Shown here in pieces: positions 42,292 through 52,012 of a DNA stretch of 64,000 bases (positions are counted from its first letter, which is position 1; each line of letters starts with the position of its first letter). The stretch covers positions 1 to 64,000 of the forward strand of contig JBDNGQ010000116.1 of the NCBI GenBank assembly GCA_041689205.1. The letters are read 5' to 3'. The translations under genes and the position numbers were made by a program. The notes below the pieces were generated by a model that saw only the letters and a program-made list of their open reading frames with translations, searched no databases and was not told where the DNA came from. The DNA comes from JAVVEG01 sp041689205. GTDB lineage: Bacteria > Pseudomonadota > Gammaproteobacteria > Pseudomonadales > Pseudohongiellaceae.

Positions 42292-43605
42292 TTATGCGCG
42301 ATCGCGCGTATTAGTGGAGGTCAGCTGCTTCTGGACCAGCTGAAAGGTTCGCTCCAAAGCGCCACGATTTTCCGCAATTATGCGCGGACCCGCTGCGCTC
42401 ATGCGTGCATACAGCTCTTTATCCAGCAGCAGATCCGCGACTGCACGCGCCAGATCCGGCTCGTCGCGCACTGTTTTCAATGCCCCACCATCCTCAAGCT
42501 GCTCACAGATGGTCTGGAAGTTAAACTGTGAAGGTCCGACCAGCACCGGCAAACCCAGAGTGGCTGGCTCCAGTACGTTCTGGCAACCGGTATTCACCAG
42601 ACTGCCGCCGACAAAGGCGACATCGCTGATACTGTAGTAAGCCAGCATCTCGCCCATACTGTCACCTATAAACACATTGGTCAGAATGCTGACTGGTTGG
42701 GCAGAACTGCGACGAACCACGGTCAGGGATTTTTCGGTACACAGCTTCTCTGCCAGCTTGAATCTTTCGGGGTGACGTGGCACCAGTATCAGCAGCAGAT
42801 CAGGAACAGTCCGCAGACAGAGTTTAAATGCGGTCAGCACCCGGTCTTCTTCGTTGACACCATCGGCAGCGCGGGTACTCGCCGCAATCCATACGGGTCG
42901 TTTGCCTTCAATTAATGCCGACAGCTCTGCCTGCCTGGCCTGAATATTCTGCGGCAGTTCAACTTCAAACTTTACACTGCCGGTAATCTGCAGATTCTGT
43001 TCGGGTACACCAAGTTTTTTAAAGCGCTCCGCGTCCCTGGAGCTTTGCGCGGCAATGCAATCAATCTGCTGCAACATCGGTTTACCCAGTTTCGAAAACT
43101 TCTCATAACCACGAAATGATTTCTCGGACAACCTGGCATTGACGACCAGCACTCGTGCTCCACTCTGCTTGCTGTAATGCACAATATTCGGCCACAACTC
43201 CGTTTCCATCAGAATAGTCAGCTCTGGTTGAAACGCCGCCAGAAAGCGCTTAACTGCGCCGGGATAATCATAAGGCGCGTATACATGGCAGACGTCTTTG
43301 CCAAACATCTCGCGGACACGCTCAGAACCGGTAGGTGTCATGGTGGTGACAACAATGCCATAGGCCGGCTGCTGCTCACGCAGCCTGCGAATTAACGCTG
43401 CTGCAGCAATCGCCTCCCCCACCGACACTGCATGGATCCATATCCAGCGTTGCTGATGGTGGTGTTTTCGCGCTTTGCTGACCAGGCCCAGTCGCTCACC
43501 CCAGCGCTGCGCATAAGCAGGTGCCCTGAGCGCACGCCAGAGCAATCGCAGCAGAATAAACGGCAGCGCCAGGTAAAAGATGAAATTATATAAAGCTCTG
43601 TTCAC
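42292..43605 (-). CDS. waaA: 3-deoxy-D-manno-octulosonic acid (Kdo) transferase
   Basis: 437 aa (E. coli WaaA 425). An N-terminal membrane anchor (~7-25) is followed by a GT-B fold of family GT30. Family blocks: RWGERLGL, WIHAVSVGEAIAAAALI with the catalytic Glu, METELWPNI, VNARLSEKSFRGY and the donor-binding GGSLVNTGCQNVLEPA. Adds Kdo to lipid IVA on the cytoplasmic face of the inner membrane, essential for LPS. Its last codons overlap a hipBA operator. Divergent from corA, 181 bp between starts. Confidence 0.95.
   Translation of the reverse strand: MNRALYNFIFYLALPFILLRLLWRALRAPAYAQRWGERLGLVSKARKHHHQQRWIWIHAVSVGEAIAAAALIRRLREQQPAYGIVVTTMTPTGSERVREMFGKDVCHVYAPYDYPGAVKRFLAAFQPELTILMETELWPNIVHYSKQSGARVLVVNARLSEKSFRGYEKFSKLGKPMLQQIDCIAAQSSRDAERFKKLGVPEQNLQITGSVKFEVELPQNIQARQAELSALIEGKRPVWIAASTRAADGVNEEDRVLTAFKLCLRTVPDLLLILVPRHPERFKLAEKLCTEKSLTVVRRSSAQPVSILTNVFIGDSMGEMLAYYSISDVAFVGGSLVNTGCQNVLEPATLGLPVLVGPSQFNFQTICEQLEDGGALKTVRDEPDLARAVADLLLDKELYARMSAAGPRIIAENRGALERTFQLVQKQLTSTNTRDRA
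42293..42310. promoter_or_regulatory. hipBA operator 3, inside the 3' end of waaA
   Basis: TATGCGCGATCGCGCGTA, the most symmetric of the three copies, 49 bp from operator 2. It overlaps the waaA stop codon and its last codons (RDRA), so the terminal residues of WaaA are shaped by, or have been recruited as, an operator. Confidence 0.65.
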
Positions 43606-43786
43606 GTGGGTTTTTGCAGTCCAGAATATCGCTTATCGAATACAGACTCTTGCCAATGTCAGCCGTGCGCTCGGTGCTCATATTTTATGTCACAGAGCGG
43701 CCATGGAGAATTTGCAGACTGTTCGCTGTGTTCCTGCATGCTACTATACGGCCGCACAAGGGCGAAATGATTTAAGAGCATCAACC

Positions 43787-44866
43787 ATGGCAAGGCACCT
43801 CAGCAGAAGTCGACTGATCCGAAAGCGCGGCAAAAAAGCCGGCGCTTCGCCTGGCACGCTGGTTCACGTCGGCGAGGCCAGTACTGCGGAAACGCAGATG
43901 CGGCTTATCCGCTACAACCAGGATGAATTGCAGGATCATCTGGTAGACTCTCCTGCTGATTGCAAACCTCCTGAAAAATCAGATTTTACCTGTTGGTTTA
44001 ATATCGATGGCGTACACCAGACCTCGGTGATCCAGACCCTCGGCAATAATTTTGGTCTCCATGGGCTGGTGATGGAAGACATTCTGAACACCGATCATCG
44101 CCCGAAAATTGAAAATCATGATGACTATCTGTACATCGTACTGAAAATGCTCCAGTACGATGAAGAGGCTGCCGAATCCAGAACTGAGCAGATTAGTATT
44201 ATCGTTGGAAAAAATTATGTGCTGGCGTTTCAGGAACGCGTCGGTGATGTATTTGATGGTGTACGCAAGAGATTGAGCTCAGGCCGAAGTATTCGGCAGA
44301 AAGGGGCTGACTATCTGGCCTATGCATTGATCGACGCCATTGTTGATAATTATTTCGTGCTGCTGGAAAAATTCGGCGACCAGGTTGAATTGCTTGAAGA
44401 CGATCTGCTCAGCCACCCCACTCCAAAAACCTTGTCACAGATCCATCATTTCAAACGCGAAATGCTGCTGCTGCGCAAAGCCGTCTGGCCTTTGCGGGAA
44501 GTACTGAGCAGTCTGACCCGTGATGAGAGCGAGATGGTTTCTGCAGAAACGCGACTGTTCCTCCGAGATGTCTACGACCACACCATCCATATTATTGATA
44601 CCATCGAAACTATCCGCGATCTGCTCGTCGGCATGCTTGATCTGTACGTATCCAGTGTCAGTAATCGGATGAATGAGATTATGAAGGTGTTGACCATCTT
44701 CGCCTCCATATTTATGCCACTGACATTTATAGCGGGCGTTTACGGCATGAATTTTCAGCACATGCCTGAGTTGGCTTTGCCCTGGGCCTACCCGGCAACA
44801 TTGCTGTTTATGCTGGCGATTGCAGCAGGCCTGGTGGTTTTCTTTAGATGGAAAAAATGGCTTTGA
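43787..44866 (+). CDS. corA: CorA-family Mg2+/Co2+ transporter
   Basis: 359 aa from the ATG at 43787 (AAGAG upstream); the frame is open from 43580 but the added 69 residues are unconserved and the family is 320-370 aa. Large cytoplasmic alpha/beta domain and coiled helix (~1-290), then TM1 (KVLTIFASIFMPLTFIAGVYGMNF) ending in the diagnostic GMN motif, and TM2 (YPATLLFMLAIAAGLVVFF) with a basic KKWL tail. Pentameric channel for divalent cations. Overlaps the start of the flavoprotein gene by 19 bp. Confidence 0.94.
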   Translation: MARHLSRSRLIRKRGKKAGASPGTLVHVGEASTAETQMRLIRYNQDELQDHLVDSPADCKPPEKSDFTCWFNIDGVHQTSVIQTLGNNFGLHGLVMEDILNTDHRPKIENHDDYLYIVLKMLQYDEEAAESRTEQISIIVGKNYVLAFQERVGDVFDGVRKRLSSGRSIRQKGADYLAYALIDAIVDNYFVLLEKFGDQVELLEDDLLSHPTPKTLSQIHHFKREMLLLRKAVWPLREVLSSLTRDESEMVSAETRLFLRDVYDHTIHIIDTIETIRDLLVGMLDLYVSSVSNRMNEIMKVLTIFASIFMPLTFIAGVYGMNFQHMPELALPWAYPATLLFMLAIAAGLVVFFRWKKWL

Positions 44867-46119
44867 ATAACTCTTGCTCAACACAGATTGTTATTCTGGG
44901 AGGCGGAATCGCTGGACTGTGGTTGCTGAACCGGCTCTGCAATGAAGGCTTCGATGCCGTTTTGCTGGAAAAAAACGCCCTTGGTGGCGGTCAGACTCTC
45001 GCTTCGCAGGGCATTATTCATGGTGGACTGAAGTATGCATTGAACGGCGCACTCAGCCCTGCCAGCAGTGCCATAGCGGATATGCCTGCACGCTGGCGGC
45101 AATGCCTGGACGGCAGCGGCGAACTGGATCTGTCCGGCTGCAGATTGTTATCACCCAATTATTATATGTGGTCGGATTCAAGCTATCGCTCACGCTTGAA
45201 AACATTTCTGGGCAGCAAAGCTTTGCGCGGGCGCATCGACGCACTGAAGCCAACGGAATATCCGGCATTTTTTCGCAACGCCGCACCGCAGAATGCAGCG
45301 CTTAAAGGCACACTGTATAAGCTGACGGATTTTGTTGTCGACACCCCTTCCCTGCTGCGCATCTTGTCTGCGCGTTACCGTGACCGTCTTTTTCACAGCC
45401 CCACAATAAGCCTGAGCAGAAACGCCGACAATAAAATAATTCATGTCAGTGCTGAAGGCCCGAGCGGGATGGTACAGATCAGCGCACAGCGTTATATCCT
45501 GTGCGCTGGTGAAGGTAATGAAACACTGCTCAAGGAGGCGGGCATCAGCAAACCAGAAATGCAAAAACGTCCCTTGCACATGGTCTGTGTTCATCTCGAT
45601 CATCCCGACCCGGTTTTTGTTCATTGCATTGGTGACAGCTTTGGTATGGCGCCACGACTCACCATAACGTCGCATCCACTGGATGACGAAACCGTCGCCG
45701 GTGCGCGCACACAACAGGTGTGGTATATCGGTGGTGAGATAGCAGAGAAAGGTGTCAATCGCAGTGCCGCGGAACAACAGCACATTGCCCGTGAGGAGCT
45801 CAGCTGCATGTTCCCCTGGGTAGATTTCAGTGCCGCACAATGGGGCAGTTTTTTCATTAATCGCGCGGAACCCAAAGTGTTAAATTTGCAGCGTCCGGAC
45901 AATGCGTATGTCGGTACGGCGCAGAATCTGTTGATCACCTGGCCAACTAAACTGACGCTGAGTCCTGATCTGGGCGACGCCGTTTTGCAGAACCTTCGCT
46001 CGCAACAGCTTGTGCCTGAATTCAGTGCCGGTGCGGTAGCGGGTATTGCCAGTCCTCTGTCCGCTCAGTTCAAATTCCCGGACTTTGCGATACCGCGCTG
46101 GGAAGGCATGTTCAGATGA
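44848..46119 (+). CDS. FAD-dependent oxidoreductase, DAO/glycerol-3-phosphate-dehydrogenase-like
   Basis: 423 aa; an ATG at 44857 is an alternative start. Rossmann dinucleotide motif IVILGGGIAGLWLLNRL near the N-terminus, LEKNALGGGQTLASQGIIHGGLKYAL matching the flavin-contacting region of the DAO fold, and an internal YILCAGEGNETLLKEAG strand. The RxGGG-type second motif and C-terminal FAD box are weak. No signal peptide, so cytosolic or peripheral. Its stop overlaps the aldo/keto reductase ATG by 4 bp (ATGA), so the two redox enzymes are translationally coupled. Substrate unknown. Confidence 0.85.
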   Translation: MEKMALNNSCSTQIVILGGGIAGLWLLNRLCNEGFDAVLLEKNALGGGQTLASQGIIHGGLKYALNGALSPASSAIADMPARWRQCLDGSGELDLSGCRLLSPNYYMWSDSSYRSRLKTFLGSKALRGRIDALKPTEYPAFFRNAAPQNAALKGTLYKLTDFVVDTPSLLRILSARYRDRLFHSPTISLSRNADNKIIHVSAEGPSGMVQISAQRYILCAGEGNETLLKEAGISKPEMQKRPLHMVCVHLDHPDPVFVHCIGDSFGMAPRLTITSHPLDDETVAGARTQQVWYIGGEIAEKGVNRSAAEQQHIAREELSCMFPWVDFSAAQWGSFFINRAEPKVLNLQRPDNAYVGTAQNLLITWPTKLTLSPDLGDAVLQNLRSQQLVPEFSAGAVAGIASPLSAQFKFPDFAIPRWEGMFR

Positions 46120-46946
46120 GCACCGGGAAAATATTACCCAGACGCTTGATCGGTCAGACTGGCATTGAAGTTTCCTGCCTGGGTCTGGGTACCGTCAAAT
46201 TTGGCCGCAATACCGGTGTGAAATATCCGCAGGGATTTGAACTTCCCGATGATTCCGATGTGCAACAGATTCTGCGCCTTGCCCATGAACTGGGCATTAA
46301 CCTGATTGATACCGCCCCGGCCTATGGCAGCAGCGAAGAGCGGCTGGGCAGATTGCTGGAACAGCGCCACGACTGGGTAATCTGCACTAAAGTGGGTGAG
46401 GAATTTGAGCAAGGAAACTCCTCTTATGACTTCAGTGCCGCCCATGTCCGTGCCAGCGTGGAGCGCAGTCTGCAACGCCTGCATACTGATTATCTGGATT
46501 TAGTGCTGGTACATTCCGATGGCAAAGACATGGACATCATTAATAACAGCGATTGTTTTGCAGAGCTGCAGAGATTCCGCGAGCGGGGGTTGATACGCGC
46601 ATTTGGCATGTCCACTAAAACAGCCGCCGGCGGTATCGCCGCGCTTGAGCATTCGGACCTGGTGATGGTGACTTACAATCCTGCGGAGGTTGCTGAAAAA
46701 AGCGTTCTTGATCGTGCCTTCCAGCTAAACAAGGGCGTGCTGATCAAGAAGGCTTTGAACAGCGGTCACAGCATCGGCGCACCGGCTGCTGAGCAGAATG
46801 CGGCCGGCATGGATCCGGTTCAGCGCAGCATGGAGTTTATTTTCAGCCATCCGGCCGTCAGTGCAGTGATTATCGGCACCATTAACCCGCTGCATATTGT
46901 TCATAATGTTAATGCTGCAGCCCAGGCCTCAAGCCCAGTATCATAA
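46116..46946 (+). CDS. Aldo/keto reductase family protein
   Basis: 276 aa (alpha8/beta8 barrel, typical 270-330). N-terminal hairpin RRLIGQTGIEVSCLGLGTVKFG, catalytic tetrad region NLIDTAPAYGSSEERLG (Asp and Tyr), VICTKVGEEF (Lys) and LVHSDG (His). The family's NADPH-binding C-terminal segment ends MEFIFSHPAVSAVIIGTINPLH. Coupled to the FAD-dependent oxidoreductase. One may reoxidise or further process what the other makes; substrate unknown. Confidence 0.9.
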   Translation: MSTGKILPRRLIGQTGIEVSCLGLGTVKFGRNTGVKYPQGFELPDDSDVQQILRLAHELGINLIDTAPAYGSSEERLGRLLEQRHDWVICTKVGEEFEQGNSSYDFSAAHVRASVERSLQRLHTDYLDLVLVHSDGKDMDIINNSDCFAELQRFRERGLIRAFGMSTKTAAGGIAALEHSDLVMVTYNPAEVAEKSVLDRAFQLNKGVLIKKALNSGHSIGAPAAEQNAAGMDPVQRSMEFIFSHPAVSAVIIGTINPLHIVHNVNAAAQASSPVS

Positions 46947-47004
46947 AGTCAGGACCTTAAGGAGCCTCCAGCATCAGCTTTTCAGTAACAAGGCCCTGAA
47001 GTGT

Positions 47005-48840
47005 TCACCTGATACTGGTGCAGACCTCACAGAGCAGATAAAGCTGCATGCGCTTGCCTGGGCTCATTATCATGCTGTTGAATTGCTGCCACAGCGTCGC
47101 CGGCACACCGGTCATAGCAAGCGGTAATCCGAGTTTCGCAAAGAGCTGACTGCCACCGAAACCGCCCAGCATCTGCTGCAGTATCTGCTCACCGGCGCTC
47201 AGTGGTTTCTCGATATAAAGCACTTGATAGCTATCCAGTTCCGCCATCGCGGCGGCTGCAGTGACGGCTGCAGCAAGATCACCGAGCTGATCGATCAATC
47301 CCATTTCCAGCGCTACACTGCCCGACCACACCTGGCCCTGCCCAACGGCATCAACATCCTCAACACTCATATCCCGGCTTTGCGAAACCAGGTTCAGGAA
47401 CTTGCTATAGGCATCTTCGACACTCGCTTGCAGAACCTGCTGCATAGGCTCACCCAGGCCGCTGAACGGATCAGCTGTGCGCGAAAACGGTGTCGTGCCC
47501 ACGCCGTCAGTAGTAACGCCTATTTCGGCCAGAGAATTTTCAAAGGTAGGAAATAGACCGATCACCCCAATTGAACCGGTGATGGTCTGTGGCGACGCCC
47601 AGATCTGATCAGCAGCCGTGGCTATCCAATAGCCGCCCGAAGCCGCAGTACCGCCCATCGAAACTATCAGCGGCTTACCTGCTGCTTTGAGCAGTTCAAG
47701 CTCCTGACGAATCATTTCCGATGCCAGTGCCGCACCACCAGGCGAATCAACCCGCAACACCACTGCCTTAACCCGCTCATCAAATCTTGCCTGACGAATC
47801 AGCTCGCCCAGCGTTTCTGCTCCGATCACACCCCGGGGCTGCTCGCCCATCATGATTGTTCCCTGCGCAACTATCACGCCGATATGATCTGTCAGCACCG
47901 CCTCGGAAGGTTCGGTCGCCAGCAGATAATCGCGAAAATCGATACCAGGGAAGTCACCATTATCCGCCCCCAATGAGGCAATCAGGCGACTGCGAAACTG
48001 ACTGTCGTCAAGCACTTCATCCACAAGTCCTTGCTGCTGCGCAAGACGGGCCATGTCACCTCCAATAGCCTGCAACAGTTCCGCATAGTTGTCCGTGTAG
48101 TTTTGCAGTTCGCTTACGCTCATCTGACGATTGGCAGCGACCTGTTCAATGTAGTGCGCCCACAGCTCATCGACCAGTTGTTGATTGTTTTCGCGCGCCT
48201 CATCCGAAAATGAATCTCGCATGAAAGGTTCTGCAGCTGCCTTATGGGTTCCCACACGAAATACATGTACGGTAATCCTGAGCCGTTCCAGCAACCCGGA
48301 GAAAAATAACTGATTACCGCCATAACCTGGCAACAGCAGATTGCCCAGTGGATGGATAGAAATGGTGTCAGCATAAGAGGCCAGTGCGTATTGCGGCTGA
48401 TTGTAAAAGCCACCGTGAGCCAGTATCGGTTTACCGCTGGCCTTGAAGCGCTGCAAGGCCGCGCCTATGGTTTCAAGATTTGCAGGATTAACCGATTCCA
48501 ACTCTTCCAGATCCAGTACTAAAGTAGAGATGCGGTTGTCAGCGGTGGCTCTATCCAGCGCATCTGTCACATCCTTAAGCAGAGTAACCGAAACAGCCCC
48601 TGCGCCCAGCAATACGGAAACGGGATCGCCAAGTGGAAGCTGTTCAACAATGGCCCCGGTTGGCGAGAGTATCAGTGCGCCGCTTTCCGGTACGCGAACA
48701 GCACCTGGGCCGGAAAAAATCAATAACAGAATGATGCCCAGGATCAGCAAAAACAGCAGGCGGCCCAGCACCACTCTGATTACGTCAATGATTCGGCCAA
48801 TGGCGGCGAAGAAGCGTCTGAACAGTGAGGGTGTGGCCAT
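47005..48840 (-). CDS. sppA: Signal peptide peptidase SppA, 67-kDa type
   Basis: 611 aa, equal to the E. coli 67K form (618) with tandem ClpP-like domains. N-terminal membrane anchor (~18-43, VIRVVLGRLLFLLILGIILLLIF). Catalytic Lys in VGTHKAAAEPFMR of the first half, nucleophile Ser in SMGGTAASGGYW of the second, and LRVDSPGGAALASE before it. Degrades cleaved signal peptides on the periplasmic side of the inner membrane. Monocistronic; convergent with the aldo/keto reductase gene, and 203 bp from chrA. Confidence 0.96.
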   Translation of the reverse strand: MATPSLFRRFFAAIGRIIDVIRVVLGRLLFLLILGIILLLIFSGPGAVRVPESGALILSPTGAIVEQLPLGDPVSVLLGAGAVSVTLLKDVTDALDRATADNRISTLVLDLEELESVNPANLETIGAALQRFKASGKPILAHGGFYNQPQYALASYADTISIHPLGNLLLPGYGGNQLFFSGLLERLRITVHVFRVGTHKAAAEPFMRDSFSDEARENNQQLVDELWAHYIEQVAANRQMSVSELQNYTDNYAELLQAIGGDMARLAQQQGLVDEVLDDSQFRSRLIASLGADNGDFPGIDFRDYLLATEPSEAVLTDHIGVIVAQGTIMMGEQPRGVIGAETLGELIRQARFDERVKAVVLRVDSPGGAALASEMIRQELELLKAAGKPLIVSMGGTAASGGYWIATAADQIWASPQTITGSIGVIGLFPTFENSLAEIGVTTDGVGTTPFSRTADPFSGLGEPMQQVLQASVEDAYSKFLNLVSQSRDMSVEDVDAVGQGQVWSGSVALEMGLIDQLGDLAAAVTAAAAMAELDSYQVLYIEKPLSAGEQILQQMLGGFGGSQLFAKLGLPLAMTGVPATLWQQFNSMIMSPGKRMQLYLLCEVCTSIR

Positions 48841-49043
48841 TATTTTTCCTGAGTGAATTTATTTCATGAACTTAAACTGCAAGGAGGCTGCTGATTTCTC
48901 GGGCAGTATAAAAGCGAACCCTGATGAAAGCTAATCACAGCATTATGTTCGCTGACGCACTTTGCATGGCAACGCTGTGCGTGATAATCAAATTGCCTGA
49001 GTGACTCTCGAAATGCGCTCGCCAATCATGGTTCCAGAGCTAT

Positions 49044-50363
49044 TCAAAGCAACAATTTTACCGCGATCCCTGCGGCTGCACTAAACCCTAAAACTCCTAA
49101 AATGCGCAGCTTTAATCCGAACACCAGCACAAAGGCCAGCACCGTCAGGCTCAGCATCGCTGCATCGATAGTGCCCGGAACCGGCAACAACATATCCATC
49201 CCTGCGGAAGTTATACGAACGTTCTCTCTGAACAGAAGATTAAGTGCGAACCACAGCGCCAGATTAGCAATAACACCAACCACTGCGGCCGTGATAGCAG
49301 CAAGCGCCATCGACAGCGCCTTGTTGTGGCGCAGTTTTTCAACGTAAGGCGCGCCGGCAAATATCCACAAAAAACAGGGCAGAAAGGTCACCCAGGTTGT
49401 TAAGAGTGCACCCAGAGTTGCATACAGCATCGCTGGCTCAAGCCCTGATTGCCGCAGCGCAGCGAGAAAGCCGACGAACTGGGTAACCAGAATCAAGGGG
49501 CCAGGCGTGGTTTCCGCAAGTCCCAGTCCATCAAGCATCTCGCCTGGCTGCAACCATTGAAACTGCTCAACTCCCTGCTGGGCAACATAGGCCAGCACGG
49601 CATAGGCGCCGCCAAAGGTCACAACCGCCAGTTTGGAGAAGAAGGTCGCTATCTGGGTGAAAACATTATCGCCGCCCAGCAGCAGAAAGAGTCCGCCTAC
49701 TGTAATCAGCCACAGCAGCAGACAGATCATTGCAGCACGGGTGGTGCCGGAGCGGTCAACCGCTAAGTCGTGTATTGATGGCGCCGAGTCAGCCGCCCCA
49801 TCTGTGCCTGCAGCGCCAGTTGTTGAAAACCAGCGCGCTGCAATATAGCCAATCACGCCAGCACCCAATACCACCAAGGGAAAGGGCAGACCGAATGCAA
49901 ACAGGGCCGTGAACCCCGCGATAGCCAGCACTGGTTTTAATACACCCCGCAGCGTGCGCCCGGCTATTCTGATCATCGCCTGCACGACAATCGCCAGCAC
50001 CGCGGCTTTGAGGCCAAAAAACAAGCCCTCGACCAGCGTGAAATCTCCAAGCAGCACATACAGCCAGGAAAGCCCGAGAATTGCCACCGCACCGGGCAGG
50101 ATAAACAGCAGGCCTGCGGTCACGCCGCCACGCACACCGTGCATCAACCAGCCGATATAAGTAGCCAGTTGCTGTGCTTCCGGGCCGGGTAGCAGCATGC
50201 AATAGTTCAGTGCATGCAGAAAGCGGCTTTCATCCAGCCATTTTTTCTCATCAACGATTATGCGATGCATCAGCGCAATCTGTCCTGCGGGCCCGCCGAA
50301 ACTGAGGAAGCCAATGCGCCACCAGACTGCCAGCGCTTCCTTGAATGAAATCGATTCCTGCAC
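49044..50363 (-). CDS. chrA: ChrA-family chromate transporter
   Basis: 439 aa, the long two-domain (LCHR) form. Two repeated CHR domains: the first opens WWRIGFLSFGGPAGQIALMHR with LPGPEAQQLATYIGW, the second LAVVTFGGAYAVLAYVAQQGV with GLGLAETTPGPLILVTQFVGFLA. About ten to twelve helices. Expels chromate, probably mistaken for sulfate. It begins 28 bp after hldE in the same direction, so it may be read from the hldE promoter. No chrB regulator seen. Confidence 0.93.
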   Translation of the reverse strand: MQESISFKEALAVWWRIGFLSFGGPAGQIALMHRIIVDEKKWLDESRFLHALNYCMLLPGPEAQQLATYIGWLMHGVRGGVTAGLLFILPGAVAILGLSWLYVLLGDFTLVEGLFFGLKAAVLAIVVQAMIRIAGRTLRGVLKPVLAIAGFTALFAFGLPFPLVVLGAGVIGYIAARWFSTTGAAGTDGAADSAPSIHDLAVDRSGTTRAAMICLLLWLITVGGLFLLLGGDNVFTQIATFFSKLAVVTFGGAYAVLAYVAQQGVEQFQWLQPGEMLDGLGLAETTPGPLILVTQFVGFLAALRQSGLEPAMLYATLGALLTTWVTFLPCFLWIFAGAPYVEKLRHNKALSMALAAITAAVVGVIANLALWFALNLLFRENVRITSAGMDMLLPVPGTIDAAMLSLTVLAFVLVFGLKLRILGVLGFSAAAGIAVKLLL

Positions 50364-50391
50364 AACGCCCCCGGTCAGTTCCAGCCGCCAT

Positions 50392-51825
50392 TCAGCGCCC
50401 GGCAGTGCCCTTCAATTTTTCAACGATTGCGGACGTAGAACAGTCATCCAGAAAAGCCAGCACCCGCACATCACCGCCATAAGACCGCACATACTCACCG
50501 CCGACAACCTGATCAACGGAATAATCTCCACCTTTAACCAGCACGTCCGGCTGCAGCAGCGTTAACAGGGCTTCAGGTGTATCTTCGGCAAAAGTTACTA
50601 CCCAATCGACAGCTTCCAGACCTGCCAGCACTGCCATACGCCGGTCTGCCGGATTAATTGGTCTGCCCGCACCCTTTAAGCGCTTTACAGAATCATCATC
50701 ATTGATTGCCACAACCAGGCGATCACCCAGCTTACGTGCCTCGGCCAGGTAACCGACATGGCCAGCATGAATAATATCGAAGCAACCGTTGGTGAATACG
50801 ATGGTTTCTCCGTGCGCGCGGGCATCTTCAACCGCAATCTGCAGTTGCTCTGCACTCATCGCACCGCGGCCACTGCCATCTTCACGCTGCATAGCCCGGC
50901 GCAGCTCCGGCCCGCTGATTGCGGCAGTACCCAGTTTCGCAACCACCAGCCCGGCAGCCAGATTGGCCAGTGCTGTTGCTTCCGCCAGCGAGCTGCCAGC
51001 AGCCAGCGCTGATGCCAGCACCGAAACCACCGTGTCGCCTGCGCCAGTGACATCAAAGACTTCCCGGGCCCGCGCCGGTAAATGCAATTCAGAAGTATTT
51101 GGTCGCAGCAGCGTCATGCCATGCTCGCCGCGGGTGATCAGCAGCGCTTCGAGATTCAGTGTCGTTAGCAGACCCTGTCCTCGTGTCACCAGTTCTTCTT
51201 CGCTGTTACAGCAGCCCACTACCGCTTCAAATTCATTTAGATTTGGCGTGATCAGCGTGGCACCACTGTATCTGCTGAAATCAGTGCCCTTTGGATCAAC
51301 AATTACCGGAATGTTCAGCTTACGGGCTGCTTTGATCAGCGTCTGAGCATCGGCCAGCGCACCTTTACCATAGTCCGACAGCACCAGCACATGACTGTCT
51401 GCCAACACAGCAAGTGCACGCGCCTGCATCTCAGCCACATCAAAGGCACTGAAATCCTGTTCAAAATCGACTCTTAAAAGCTGCTGATGCTGACTTATAA
51501 CGCGCAGTTTGGTGATAGTGGGTGCTGACTCCGATTGTTGAAAATTACACAGAACTCCGGCTGCGCTTAAGCGCAATTTCAGCTCCTGACCCGCTTCATC
51601 ATTGCCGGTTACCCCAATAACCGTGGCCGCCGCACCCAGTGCTGCAGCATTCAATGCCACGTTGCCAGCGCCCCCTGGACGATCCTCTCGATTTGTTACT
51701 TTAACCACAGGAACCGGTGCTTCCGGGGAAATACGAGCGGCCTTGCCATGCCAGTAACGGTCCAGCATAAGGTCGCCAACCACCAGTACACGGGCTTGTT
51801 GGAAGGGGGGCATGTCCAGTTTCAT
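50392..51825 (-). CDS. hldE: Bifunctional heptose 7-phosphate kinase / heptose 1-phosphate adenylyltransferase
   Basis: 477 aa from the ATG at 51825 (AGGA upstream); the open frame to 51885 is leader. N-terminal ribokinase-like domain (~10-320) with GDLMLDRYWHG, DRPGGAGNVALNAAALGA and the catalytic loop DVTGAGDTVVSVLA; C-terminal nucleotidyltransferase domain (~345-477) with FTNGCFDIIHAGHVGYL containing the HxGH motif. Makes ADP-heptose precursor for inner-core LPS. Divergent from lpxL, fitting the LPS theme. Confidence 0.96.
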   Translation of the reverse strand: MKLDMPPFQQARVLVVGDLMLDRYWHGKAARISPEAPVPVVKVTNREDRPGGAGNVALNAAALGAAATVIGVTGNDEAGQELKLRLSAAGVLCNFQQSESAPTITKLRVISQHQQLLRVDFEQDFSAFDVAEMQARALAVLADSHVLVLSDYGKGALADAQTLIKAARKLNIPVIVDPKGTDFSRYSGATLITPNLNEFEAVVGCCNSEEELVTRGQGLLTTLNLEALLITRGEHGMTLLRPNTSELHLPARAREVFDVTGAGDTVVSVLASALAAGSSLAEATALANLAAGLVVAKLGTAAISGPELRRAMQREDGSGRGAMSAEQLQIAVEDARAHGETIVFTNGCFDIIHAGHVGYLAEARKLGDRLVVAINDDDSVKRLKGAGRPINPADRRMAVLAGLEAVDWVVTFAEDTPEALLTLLQPDVLVKGGDYSVDQVVGGEYVRSYGGDVRVLAFLDDCSTSAIVEKLKGTAGR

Positions 51826-51927
51826 AAGCGGGTTCCTGTTTGATTCGTTCGGCGCAAATAATAGCACAGGCAGGTATTCCCACACGCCCCGACCACAGTT
51901 TGCTCACCTGTTTATCAAACGGTTTGC

Positions 51928-51933
51928 TACAAT
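51928..51933 (+). promoter_or_regulatory. Possible -10 box for lpxL
   Basis: TACAAT in the hldE-lpxL divergent gap, 80 bp before the lpxL ATG. The expected -35 position (17 bp upstream) reads CACCTG, a poor match, so support is slight. Confidence 0.25.
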
Positions 51934-52012
51934 GCGGGCGACCGGATTTTCCAGCGAAGCGCAACAATGCGCTTGCTCTAACTCCTAAACCTCAAAGAGC
52001 AGCAGAACATTA

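Noticed and set aside
43580..43786. 69-residue N-terminal extension of corA
   Set aside because: It overlaps the divergent waaA start, lacks family similarity and exceeds the usual CorA length.
45190..45840. 216-codon minus-strand ORF inside the flavoprotein gene
   Set aside because: Antisense shadow; Cys- and Phe-rich translation with no recognisable fold.
50789..51346. 185-codon plus-strand ORF inside hldE
   Set aside because: Antisense to the ribokinase domain, Ser/Pro/Arg-biased.
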